Positions 53,712-62,624 of a DNA stretch of 64,000 nucleotides are shown here, in pieces. The position numbers and the translations under genes were made by a program. The stretch covers positions 124,001 to 188,000 of the forward strand of contig NZ_CP080389.1 of NCBI RefSeq assembly GCF_030036535.1, in the 5' to 3' direction. Numbering within the stretch: the stretch's first letter is position 1; each line of letters opens with the position of its first letter. The notes under the pieces were generated by a model. That model saw only the letters and a program-made list of their open reading frames with translations. It was not told the origin of the DNA and did no database searches. This DNA comes from Agrobacterium cucumeris. Lineage in GTDB: Bacteria; Pseudomonadota; Alphaproteobacteria; Rhizobiales; Rhizobiaceae.

Positions 53712-53838
53712 GTACATACTCCCTTGTTTGTTGGTTCCCATTGGATTTACTGCCTTGCCGTTAGAAGTCGTGTTTAGTGATGTGCCTCCTATGCTTTCGA
53801 GACGCTCTCCGCCGCGGCCTGGACTAATTACTGCCTAC

Positions 53839-53855
53839 CCCCGGCAATGCCGGGG
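53839..53855 (-). terminator. Hairpin between flavin oxidase and binding-protein genes
   Basis: CCCCGG and CCGGGG pair around CAATG, within a 178-base gap in the operon. It may stop part of the transcript or stabilise the abundant binding-protein message. Confidence 0.5.
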
Positions 53856-53889
53856 ATGCCTTTGGGCAGCTATTTCTGAGTTCCGACCT

Positions 53890-55212
53890 TCAGCGCCTAA
53901 ATCTGAACGGCGCCGGATCGACAGAAGGCTTTGCATCCGTCACCATGTCTGCCAATAGCCGTCCGGCCCCCGGCCCCAAACCGAACCCATGTCCCGAAAA
54001 TCCTGTGGCAAACCACAGTCCGGTGATCTCTGGCGCGGCATCTATGGTCGGCACGGAATCCGGACTGGCATCGATGACCCCTGCCCATCGATGAATGACC
54101 GATGCGCCCGCACAGTCTGGCCTCGCTTCCAGAAAGCTTTGGAACGCCTGCGATAGCCTGCCGTCGGACGGATCACGGTCGATTTCCCGTTCCTGTTCGT
54201 ACCAGAGTTGGCGTCGACGACTGCCCGGAATGGCCCGCAACCAGGCCTCGCGAGCCCCCCGGTCGAACCTGAAACTTACCGCACCTCCTCGTTGTCGGAG
54301 AGCGGGCAAAAATTTCCAAGCGAAACGAAGCGTATCAGGCGTAAGTGAGACCGCGCCGCCAAACGGCGAGACACTGTACGAACCGTCCAGATGGCTGCGA
54401 AACCCGAAATCGGCTGTCCCGATGCACGGGCCGCTTGCCCCTTCGACCGGCGCTGTTCGCAGCACGCTTGCCGCGATTTGTATGATCGGCAACCGAAGGC
54501 CCGCAGACCGCAGAAAAAGGCTTGACCATGCACCGGCGGTTACCACCGCTCTGCTGCAGGAGATCCTGCCCTTCTCGGTGATTACGCCTGTAACGCGCCC
54601 ACCCGCGATCTCCAACTTCCGGACCGCGCACCAAGGATAGACTTTTGCACCGGCGGTCTGCGCCCCCGCAGCGATGACCGGAACCGTCAGCTCCGGCTCG
54701 GCCTTTCCGTCCTCCGGCACGTAATAGGCGGCTGGCCAACTACGAGATGCATTCGGCAGAAATTGTTTGAGCTCTGACGAAACGAGCCGGGCCGTGTAGA
54801 TACCGTACCTGCGGGTGATCTCAGCTCTACGATCCTGTTCGGCAATTTCTTCAGCACTCCTGCATAGGAACAGGCGGCCGCACCTCCGAAATCCGGTGTC
54901 GCTTTCAAGCGTTGTGGCAAAATCGTCCCATAGGCTCATACTTAGGACTCCGAGGGGAGTCTCTGCGTCCGACCTGCCGCTAGCCCTGCACCAGCCGAGA
55001 TTTCGCCCAGATTGCTCGCCGCCTATGCGCCCCTTCTCGAGCAGAACAGTCGTACATCCACTCTTCGCCAAGAAAAGCGCGAGCGAGACGCCAACGATAC
55101 CGGCGCCAATCACAACGACATCGGCTGTCTCGGGCAACTCATCGCTTTGGGACCAAAAACCCTTAAGCGGAGGGCTCTGTCGTCCATTGTCCATGGATTG
55201 CGCGCTCATCAT
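53890..55212 (-). CDS. FAD-dependent amine/amino acid oxidoreductase (DAO family)
   Basis: A 440-residue flavoprotein. ADVVVIGAGIVGVSLALFLAKSGCTTVLLEKGRIGGEQSGRNLGWCR near residue 30 is the FAD site of the DadA/PuuB/glycine oxidase group; WAGVIDASPDSVPTIDAAPEITGLWFATGFSGHGFGLGPGAGRLLADM is the C-terminal flavin contact. It resembles the product of 37812-39233 in architecture. GAGGAC precedes two consecutive ATGs (55212 and 55209). It likely oxidises the imported amine before or instead of transamination. A promoter of its own lies at 55259-55286. Confidence 0.87.
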   Translation of the reverse strand: MMSAQSMDNGRQSPPLKGFWSQSDELPETADVVVIGAGIVGVSLALFLAKSGCTTVLLEKGRIGGEQSGRNLGWCRASGRSDAETPLGVLSMSLWDDFATTLESDTGFRRCGRLFLCRSAEEIAEQDRRAEITRRYGIYTARLVSSELKQFLPNASRSWPAAYYVPEDGKAEPELTVPVIAAGAQTAGAKVYPWCAVRKLEIAGGRVTGVITEKGRISCSRAVVTAGAWSSLFLRSAGLRLPIIQIAASVLRTAPVEGASGPCIGTADFGFRSHLDGSYSVSPFGGAVSLTPDTLRFAWKFLPALRQRGGAVSFRFDRGAREAWLRAIPGSRRRQLWYEQEREIDRDPSDGRLSQAFQSFLEARPDCAGASVIHRWAGVIDASPDSVPTIDAAPEITGLWFATGFSGHGFGLGPGAGRLLADMVTDAKPSVDPAPFRFRR

Positions 55213-55258
55213 TAGTCCTCATCAGTTGTAAAAAAGAGGCGTTTGATCCGGTATAATC

Positions 55259-55286
55259 ATCATACGTCGTTCTATTTTTGTGTCAA
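55259..55286 (-). promoter_or_regulatory. Sigma-70-like promoter for flavin oxidase gene
   Basis: On the minus strand TTGACA (complement of 55281-55286), a 16-base spacer and TATGAT (complement of 55259-55264), about 45 bases before the start codons. Confidence 0.55.
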
Positions 55287-55359
55287 CTTACTCGTTGCAA
55301 CAAGGGCTTTCCAGCCTAACCGGAAGATAGCCTCAAGAATTCATAAGACGTGAAATTAT

Positions 55360-56166
55360 CTATCTGCGCTGTCGCGCTCGGAGCCACTCAACAGCACCGA
55401 ATAGCAAGCCGGTGACTAATACGAGCAGGGTCGAGACTGCGATGACTGACGGATCGAGTTGATACTCGAGTGCCGAAAAGAGCTGCCTGGGCAGCGTGTA
55501 TTGGGATGGCCCGGCCAGGAACACGGCCAGGATTACCTCGTCGAAAGAATGGATAAACGCCAGGAGCGCTCCGGCCACCAGTCCGGGAGAGATCAGTGGC
55601 AATGTTATTGTGCGAAACGCATTCCACGGAGAAGCGCCGAGATTGAGCGCGGCTCGGACGAGCACCGGATCGAGATTTCTGATTGAAACGGAAACCATCA
55701 GCACAACAAAGGGCACGCAGACCACAACGTGGCCGATAATGACGCCGAGGAACGTACCGATGAGACCTGCCTTGGACATCAAGAAATAGAGAGCAAGGGC
55801 AATAATGACCGAAGGCACAACCAGCGGAGCCAGGAATATCCCGGTATAAAGAACCACAGACCTGGATTTCGAAAGATGCAGTCCGTAAGCCGCGGCTGTC
55901 CCAAGCGTGCTGGATATCAGCGTGACGGGAATGGCAATCAGCAGACTGTTCTTGAGCGACGACATCCAAGGGTGAGGCTGGAGCACCGTTCTGTACCAAT
56001 CGAACGTGAAGCCCTCGACCGGATACTTCAAGCTTGGAGAACTGCTAAAGGATAGCGGTATAATGAAGAGAATTGGACCAATCAAGAACAAGAACCCGCC
56101 GAGGCTCACTGTCCAGGCCAAGAGGCGACCGCTTTTCCCAATGATTTCCTTGCCGTGATCAAGCAT
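55360..56166 (-). CDS. potC: ABC transporter permease (PotC type)
   Basis: A 268-residue inner-membrane permease of the spermidine/putrescine group, with about six hydrophobic segments and the EAA loop VRAALNLGASPWNAFRTITLPLISPGLVAGALLAFIHSFDE. ATG 56166 overlaps the preceding stop by 8 bases. The gene is followed by a 147-base gap holding the promoter of the next gene. Confidence 0.9.
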   Translation of the reverse strand: MLDHGKEIIGKSGRLLAWTVSLGGFLFLIGPILFIIPLSFSSSPSLKYPVEGFTFDWYRTVLQPHPWMSSLKNSLLIAIPVTLISSTLGTAAAYGLHLSKSRSVVLYTGIFLAPLVVPSVIIALALYFLMSKAGLIGTFLGVIIGHVVVCVPFVVLMVSVSIRNLDPVLVRAALNLGASPWNAFRTITLPLISPGLVAGALLAFIHSFDEVILAVFLAGPSQYTLPRQLFSALEYQLDPSVIAVSTLLVLVTGLLFGAVEWLRARQRR

Positions 56167-57397
56167 TGAACACGCTCCTAGTCTTGAAGATGATCCTGAA
56201 GGCCATGAGTATCGCAGCAACGCCGATCAGCATGACGAGCGCCAAGGCGCTCGCGAGCGGCCAATCCGCGCTCTTCAGAGCCAATTGGGCTATCACTGTG
56301 CTCAACATGACGTCCCTTCCGCCACCGATCAATGTTGGGGTAATATAGAAACCCAGCGACATGACGAAGACGACCACGCTGCCGGCTGTAACACCAGGGA
56401 GCGTCTGGGGCAGATAGACCTGGAAGAATGCCGCTGATGGACTCGCGCCCAGTGACTTCGCCGCCCGGACCTGCTCGGGCCCGATTGTCTTCATGATGGC
56501 ATAGATTGGCAGCACCATCAGAGGCAGCATAATATGCACCATTGCGACATAAACGGCACCGCGCGTGTATAGCAGTTGCTGAGCGGCGTCGAAGATCCCA
56601 AGACCTACAAGTACCTCATTGAGTTTTCCGTCTTTCTGAAAAAGAAGAAGCCAAGCGGCGGTGCGTGCCAACAATGAGGTCCACAATGGCACGAGAACGA
56701 GAAGCAACAGAAGATTCTTATATCGATCCGGCACCTGAGCGATGGTCCATGAGATGGGATAGCCCAGTAGCACGCACCAGGAGAGCACGATAAAGGCGAT
56801 CCAAACCGTGCGCGCAATCAAAGGCCCGTAAACCGCCTCATCCGCAGCTACGATGTCCCCCTTGTCGCCGTAGCTCAAATCCACGGTTGCGAGAAGCTGC
56901 GCGGACGTAAATGCCCCCGTCATGTCGCTGATTGTCTGCCAGTAGGATACATCTCCCCATCGTTTGTCGATCGCAACAAGATCGTCCCTAGTACCGGCTA
57001 CGGACTGCAGTTGCGTCGTGTTTTTAGTTTTCAGCAGCAGTGACCGGAATCCGGATTTGCGAAGGTTGAGCGCGGCGACGGCCGTCATCACCTCCTTATT
57101 AGCGACGTGCGTGAGATCGTCGACCAAAGCTTGATAGGTGGCATCGTCGGGAAGCTCTTTCCCGCGCCATTGGGAAAGCGCGATCGTGGTCCGCGGCAAA
57201 CCATCCCGCACTTCCGGACTGTAAACGCTCGTGAACAGCAGCATGCCGAGCGGCATCACGAACGCCACCACCATGAACAGAAATAGCGGAAGAATTAGAA
57301 AAGTGGCACGCCATTGCACCCGGCGTTGTGCCGCCCTCAACGATGTCTTAAGTTCGCGGGACTGATCGGCGTTGGCCGAAAGGCTGATCGCGTTCAT
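56159..57397 (-). CDS. potB: ABC transporter permease (PotB type) with extracytoplasmic insert
   Basis: A 412-residue permease, clearly longer than the usual ~280-300 of PotB. After the first membrane helix (ATFLILPLFLFMVVAFVMPLGMLLFTSVY) about 130 soluble residues follow (roughly 60-190) before helix 2 (TVWIAFIVLSWCVLLGYPISW). The EAA loop is VRAAKSLGASPSAAFFQVYLPQTLPGVTAGSV. Long forms like this occur in some rhizobial amine/opine transporters; the insert may touch the binding protein. ATG 57397 forms an ATGA overlap with potA and follows GTGGGGGA. Confidence 0.88.
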   Translation of the reverse strand: MNAISLSANADQSRELKTSLRAAQRRVQWRATFLILPLFLFMVVAFVMPLGMLLFTSVYSPEVRDGLPRTTIALSQWRGKELPDDATYQALVDDLTHVANKEVMTAVAALNLRKSGFRSLLLKTKNTTQLQSVAGTRDDLVAIDKRWGDVSYWQTISDMTGAFTSAQLLATVDLSYGDKGDIVAADEAVYGPLIARTVWIAFIVLSWCVLLGYPISWTIAQVPDRYKNLLLLLVLVPLWTSLLARTAAWLLLFQKDGKLNEVLVGLGIFDAAQQLLYTRGAVYVAMVHIMLPLMVLPIYAIMKTIGPEQVRAAKSLGASPSAAFFQVYLPQTLPGVTAGSVVVFVMSLGFYITPTLIGGGRDVMLSTVIAQLALKSADWPLASALALVMLIGVAAILMAFRIIFKTRSVFNA

Positions 57398-58533
57398 GCC
57401 TGTCCCCCACCGATCCCAGTCTCGATAGGGTCCAGCGCCCGGCAATCAATTGCACGCCAACTGAGGTCAACGCCCATTCCCGGAGATAGCCCGGAAATGT
57501 CGTCTGGTAGCGCTTCTGCGGTAACGACATCGCCGCCAGCCAGCCGGCACTGCAATCTTATTCTCGAACCGACGTAGATCATCTCTAGGATATCCGCCTT
57601 ATACGCGTTGCGCCCCGCGGTTGCCGCCGCGCCTGGGGCAGAAATACGTATCTGCTCCGGGCGGACGGCCACGCTCGTCGCCCTGCCCGGAGCAAGATCC
57701 GCCACGCATTGCGCTATCAGACGGGTCCCGTCGCTTAAGTCGACAGCGCACTCGCTGCCGGAAATCTGCACGACAACGCCATCCAACCGGTTGTTTTCAC
57801 CGATAAAGTTGGCGACGAAGGAACTGGTCGGTCGCTCGTAGATTGCGCTCGGATGGTCCACCTGCTGGATCTTGCCTTGATTGAACACGGCAATCCGGTC
57901 CGACAACACTAAGGCTTCCTCCTGATCGTGCGTCACGTAGATCATCGTGATGCCGAGTTCTTGATGAAGACGTCGGATCTCCAACTGCATGTGTTCCCGT
58001 AACCGCCGGTCCAAAGCGCCCAAAGGCTCGTCGAACAAGACAACTTCCGGAGAAAAGACAAGGGCGCGGGCAAGCGCTACACGCTGTTGCTGGCCCCCGG
58101 AAAGTTGCCGAGGATTGCGGTCGCCAAGAGCTTCCAGTTTCACCATCGCCATCGCGTCGCGAACTTTCTCGCCGATCTCATGTCGGTTCAAACCTCGCTG
58201 ACGCAGCGGATAAGCGATGTTCTGCGCAACCGTCATATGCGGAAACAGCGCATAATTCTGAAACACCATGCCGAAGTTGCGTCGATATGCTGGGACGGAA
58301 CCCAGGTCGCCGCCCTTAAAGCTCAACCGTCCACCGCTGGCGTCTTCGAAACCCGCAATAATCATCAGAAGCGTCGTCTTGCCAGAACCAGACGGGCCGA
58401 GGAGAGTAAAAAACTCCCCCTGCTTGATTTCAGCCTCCACATCCCGAAGGACGTAGCTTTGTCCGTCATACGTCTTTGCTACCGATCGAATCGACAGAAA
58501 GGACTGAAACTCTCGTATATTCTGGCTTTTCAT
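57394..58533 (-). CDS. potA: ABC transporter ATP-binding protein (PotA type)
   Basis: A 379-residue ATPase: Walker A GPSGSGKT at 46-53, Q-loop VFQNYALFPHMTV, signature LSGGQQQRVALARAL, Walker B VVLFDEPLGALD, switch His in YVTHDQEEAL. A C-terminal TOBE domain follows (VAVRPEQIRI). It energises the PotBC permease. First gene of the unit, with a possible promoter at 58584-58611 and GGGAG before the ATG. Confidence 0.93.
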   Translation of the reverse strand: MKSQNIREFQSFLSIRSVAKTYDGQSYVLRDVEAEIKQGEFFTLLGPSGSGKTTLLMIIAGFEDASGGRLSFKGGDLGSVPAYRRNFGMVFQNYALFPHMTVAQNIAYPLRQRGLNRHEIGEKVRDAMAMVKLEALGDRNPRQLSGGQQQRVALARALVFSPEVVLFDEPLGALDRRLREHMQLEIRRLHQELGITMIYVTHDQEEALVLSDRIAVFNQGKIQQVDHPSAIYERPTSSFVANFIGENNRLDGVVVQISGSECAVDLSDGTRLIAQCVADLAPGRATSVAVRPEQIRISAPGAAATAGRNAYKADILEMIYVGSRIRLQCRLAGGDVVTAEALPDDISGLSPGMGVDLSWRAIDCRALDPIETGIGGGQA

Positions 58534-58583
58534 GCCGTAACTCCCAAAAATTTCATGCGGTCATTCCCGTTTGTTTTTTGCAA

Positions 58584-58611
58584 TTGATAAGACATATTAC
58601 GATCTAGTCAA
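58584..58611 (-). promoter_or_regulatory. Possible promoter of the Pot operon
   Basis: Minus-strand TTGACT (complement of 58606-58611), 16 bases, TATCAA (complement of 58584-58589). The region between here and 58684 holds nothing else recognisable. Confidence 0.4.
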
Positions 58612-58684
58612 GCACTGTTGCCCTAATCCGCTAAACTGAGTTTTGGAGCGCCGATTGATTCCCGCGAGGATGGCAGAAGCGATA

Positions 58685-58845
58685 CTGAACTGATGCGGTG
58701 GATGCCCCTTCGCCTGGCATCGTATGATGTCATCCGCGCCAGGGTGGCGCATTTGAAGGAGGAGACCATGTCTAACGTGCATATTTTGGCAATTGACCTC
58801 GCCAAACGAAGCTTTCAGATCTGTGGCACTGATCGGGGTGGGGCG
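58685..58845 (+). pseudogene. IS110 type b, 5' end and first 26 codons
   Basis: Inverted copy of the right end of the 29.6-34.8-kb element: same CTGAACTGATGCGG end, same upstream region and ATG 58768 (MSNVHILAIDLAKRSFQICGTDRGG). After GGGCG it switches to the opposite end of the same IS (TGTGTGGATGCCCCC). So one IS110 b copy appears to have entered another, or the two recombined here. Confidence 0.82.
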
Positions 58846-59899
58846 TGTGTGGATGCCCCCGACTTTGCAAGGGTTTTCTTCCGATTTCTTTTGCAGCATG
58901 TTGCTTCTATCGGTCGTGTGTCAGGCCTCTGATCGTGGCCTGCGCCACGGGGCCGGTATGCAGTTCGAAGAACAGGGGCCACATCGGTTCAAAGAGCTTT
59001 GTGCTCGAGCCCCGGGACTGGTTTACCCCGTCCTGAACATTGAAGTCCTTGCCGCATAGGTCGTCAGTCGATTTCCTTGCCGGGATCAAACGACCCCGAG
59101 ACGTTCGCCGCTACCTCCTGTAGGAGGTGACGGTTCACGCCATTCGATAATCTTGCTCTCTTGTCATGATCGCCCATATGATCCGGGCCATCTTGTTGGC
59201 CAAGGCAACAGCCGCAACCATGCGAGGTTTGCGCCCGACAAGCTGTCCAAGCCAGTTGTCTGGCAAAATGCCCTTTCGGATGATCCAGCGAATCCGGCTC
59301 ATAGCGCCGATAATCAGCAGTTTTCGGATATCGGACTGGCCCATTTTACTCACCCCGCCATGACGTTGCTTGCCACCCGTAGACCTCTGCCGTGGCACTA
59401 TGCCGAGCCAGGCGGCAAAGTTCCTGCCGCTGGAAAACGTGCGCAGATCCGGAGCAAACGCCATTACTGCACCGGCCGTCACTGGTCCCACACCTGGCAC
59501 CGTGCAGAGACGCCGCATCTCAAGGGTTTCTTTTATAGCGCCTCTCAGCCTGAGGGTCAGGCCATCGATCTTGGCCGTAAGCAGGGCAATCTGATCAAGG
59601 TAAAGTTGGGCCATCTCCCTGACGCTGTCCGGGATCTGGATGGTCTCGTCCTCCAGCAGGGCCGCTGCTTGCTTGAGATGGGTTGGCCCTTGCGGAAAGA
59701 CCAGACCGAACTCGGCTAAGTGACCCCGCAGCGCATTGATCAGTTGCGTACGCTGGCGAACAAAGCACTGGTGGGTTCGGAAAACTACAGCGCGCGCTTG
59801 ATGCTCGGCGCTCTTCACAGCAACACAATGCATGTTCGGGCGCAATACCGCTTCAGCAATTGCCGCAGCATCTGCCGCGTCATTCTTCTGCCGCTTGAC
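58846..59899 (-). mobile_element. IS110 type b, 3' part (second copy)
   Basis: Same sequence as 29610-30663, offset by 29,236 bases. It includes the C-terminal transposase part (59135-59899, VKRQKNDAADAAAIAEA to QDYRMA) on the minus strand and the non-coding end. The matching N-terminal half is absent on the far side of RIT copy 3. Confidence 0.9.
59135..59899 (-). pseudogene. IS110 transposase type b, C-terminal part (second copy)
   Basis: Same protein fragment as 29899-30663, starting at the junction codons VK and containing the transposase_20 domain (CTVPGVGPVTAGAVMAF). It lacks the catalytic N-terminal domain. Confidence 0.9.
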
Positions 59900-60030
59900 T
59901 AATCACGAGGTCGTCGTAATGCGGAGGAGCGCGGCCTGATCGGCGGATTTTCGCTGTTTTCCGATCGGCTTGCTTTGCATTATTCGGTGCCGAACCTCTG
60001 CGGGTCAATCGACCAACAGAGGACTCGCCA

Positions 60031-61260
60031 ATGCCCTATATCCGTCACGAACTAATTGCCGCACTCAATTCCTCCCTTATCAGTCAGCGATACAGCCCGG
60101 TCGTGGTGAGGAATTACTGCACCTACGCATCTGGATTTCTCGATTATCTGGGACAGCGGGGCATCCTGGTCGCAGACGTGATCGACGTGCAGGTAGAGCA
60201 ATACCTGCGGCACGCGATCGTAAAGTTCGAAAAGGAGCGTGGTCGACGTCCCGGCGCACGCTGGCACGAGGTTCCGCGCTCCGGAATTCATGCGCTGTTG
60301 CGACTTGCTCACGGTCAATGGCCGCCAGCAATCGAGCCTATCTGCGCGGCCGATGTGGCCCGATTTGCAGTTTGTGACGAATACGAAATCTGGCTGCGTG
60401 AGGAACGCGGGTTGGCTCGCTCCAGCGTCGCAGCGCTGATGTGGGAAGCCCGGAACTTTCTTGCCTGGCAGATCGATTACGGAAGCGGCGGCTTGGCGGG
60501 GCTGAGCGTCGTTGACGTAGACCGTTACATGGATCTGCGCGCGCCGAAACTGACGCGCTGCTCGCTGAAGTCTGTCGCAGAGCGGCTTCGCTCGCTGCTG
60601 CGATATCTCCACATCACGGGTCGCGTCACAACGGACCTGTCAGGGCATGTGATAGCTCCGACGCTTTATGCATATGAAGGAGTGCCCTCAATCCTGGAGC
60701 GAGACCAGATCGCCGCGGTGCTGGAAACCGCGAGGGCGGACAAGACGCCAGCGGGGCTGCGGGACCATGCAATCCTGCAACTCCTTGCAACATATGGGCT
60801 ACGGTCTGGAGAGATCCGCAATCTGCGGATCGAGGACATCGACTGGCGGACGGAAGCCATCCATGTTCGCCACCACAAGACGCGGGCCAGCACATCGCTG
60901 CCCCTGATGGAGCCGGTCGGTGAAGCGTTGCTTGCTTATCTGCGTTCCGGGCGGCCCGTGACGGACGCCAGGGAAATCTTCCTCCGCACGCGCGCGCCCT
61001 ATCGCAAGCTCGACAAGCTTTACAGCGTGGTTCGCCGGTGGCTCCGTGACGCTGGTGTCCAACCGCCTGGTAAGTGTGGACCCCATATCTTCCGCCATGC
61101 GCGCGCTGTTGAGATGTTGCGGGTCGCGGTGCCTCAAAAGGTCATCGGCGACGTGCTGGGGCACCGTTCGACGGGATCGACGGCTCCCTACCTCAAGCTC
61201 GCCACCGAGGACCTCAGGGCCATTGCGCTTGACGTGCCGGGAATGGAGGTGCTGGCATGA
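60031..61260 (+). CDS. ritA: RIT tyrosine recombinase A (copy 3)
   Basis: Third copy of the same 409-residue recombinase, with all catalytic motifs and the upstream hairpin (59995-60022). Confidence 0.9.
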   Translation: MPYIRHELIAALNSSLISQRYSPVVVRNYCTYASGFLDYLGQRGILVADVIDVQVEQYLRHAIVKFEKERGRRPGARWHEVPRSGIHALLRLAHGQWPPAIEPICAADVARFAVCDEYEIWLREERGLARSSVAALMWEARNFLAWQIDYGSGGLAGLSVVDVDRYMDLRAPKLTRCSLKSVAERLRSLLRYLHITGRVTTDLSGHVIAPTLYAYEGVPSILERDQIAAVLETARADKTPAGLRDHAILQLLATYGLRSGEIRNLRIEDIDWRTEAIHVRHHKTRASTSLPLMEPVGEALLAYLRSGRPVTDAREIFLRTRAPYRKLDKLYSVVRRWLRDAGVQPPGKCGPHIFRHARAVEMLRVAVPQKVIGDVLGHRSTGSTAPYLKLATEDLRAIALDVPGMEVLA

Positions 61261-62624
61261 CCGCCCGCTGGCCCGATCCCGACCGCGCGATCATTGACCG
61301 CCATGTCGCGATCCTTGATCTGCACAGCATGAAAAGCCGAGCCTGTTATCGGCAGGTCCTGCATGGCTTCCAGGATGTGGCCGAACGTTACGATGCACTC
61401 GGTCAGGAAGTGCTGATTGCGTGGCTGCGTAAATCGGCCGAATGCTGGGCAGCGACGACGCGGCTACACCGCACCCGCATCATTGACCGGTTCCTCGAAC
61501 GCCTGGTGGAAATCGGCGCGATCGAACGCAATCCCGTCACCGCTCTGCGAGATGCGTGCAATATCAAGCAGTGCATGCCCATCTGGCGGGCATTGGCGTC
61601 GCGGGATCCGGAACAGGCTCTCGCCGAACTGCGCCAGCCCAGGCCGTTCGGCAGCGTGCTGGGCGAAATGATGGCTGAGCATGTCGCGATGATGCGGCGC
61701 AGAGGATACAAATACACTTCGCAGCCCCTGTTGCTCTTGCGGTTCGACCGGTTCCTGCAGCTGCATCCGGGACCGGAGGCCGAACCGCTGAGCGCCATGG
61801 TTGATCGATGGGCGGCAACGAATGTCACGCGTCACCAAGTGGAGGAATGCGAAAAGCTCAAACGCGTCTTTGCGAAAATCCTTCGTCACCGCGACCCGTC
61901 GATACCTGTGCGGCGACCGGACCCGAGACCGAGGAAGGAGGCGGCCAGGCAATGGCGAAAGGCTCATATCTACTCGCCTGCCGACGTGCGGCGGATGCTC
62001 GAGGTTGCCCGCACCTATCCGTCTCCACGGGTGCCGCTTCGGCCGCTGAGCATGTACACAATGCTGCTGCTGGCCTATTGCGCAGGCTTGCGGCGCGGCG
62101 AGCTTGCCCGGCTCGATCTTGGTGACGTTGACCTGCGGGACGGTACGGTAACCGTCCGGCAGACCAAGTTCTTCAAGACTCGGATACTGCCGCTTCCCGA
62201 CAGCGTTGTAGTCGAGCTTCGCGCCTACGTCGATGCACGGCGTCGTGCCGGTGGATCACAGGACGCGCGCTCCGGCTTGTTCTGGCACGAGCGAGGCGAC
62301 GGTCACTACACGCCGGAAATGATCACGTGGTTGCTCTCTGACGTCATACGTCGCGCTGGGTTGAAGCCATTGCGAGGAAAAGCGGGCCCTCGCGTTCATG
62401 ACCTGCGCCACTCGATGGTCGTGAACAGAATCCTGGAATGGTACCGGACGGGCATCAACCCGCAGGATCGCCTGCCGTTCCTCGCGACCTATCTCGGCCA
62501 TAGGGATATCAACTCTACATTGGTCTACATCACCGTCACGCAGGAGCTGCTGCATTACGCGAATGAGCGGTTCCGGGCAGTTGGCGCACCGTGCCTCAGC
62601 ATGGGGCAGGAGATGCGGCCATGA
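61257..62624 (+). CDS. ritB: RIT tyrosine recombinase B (copy 3)
   Basis: Third copy of the same 455-residue recombinase; overlaps ritA and ritC by four bases each. Confidence 0.9.
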   Translation: MTARWPDPDRAIIDRHVAILDLHSMKSRACYRQVLHGFQDVAERYDALGQEVLIAWLRKSAECWAATTRLHRTRIIDRFLERLVEIGAIERNPVTALRDACNIKQCMPIWRALASRDPEQALAELRQPRPFGSVLGEMMAEHVAMMRRRGYKYTSQPLLLLRFDRFLQLHPGPEAEPLSAMVDRWAATNVTRHQVEECEKLKRVFAKILRHRDPSIPVRRPDPRPRKEAARQWRKAHIYSPADVRRMLEVARTYPSPRVPLRPLSMYTMLLLAYCAGLRRGELARLDLGDVDLRDGTVTVRQTKFFKTRILPLPDSVVVELRAYVDARRRAGGSQDARSGLFWHERGDGHYTPEMITWLLSDVIRRAGLKPLRGKAGPRVHDLRHSMVVNRILEWYRTGINPQDRLPFLATYLGHRDINSTLVYITVTQELLHYANERFRAVGAPCLSMGQEMRP

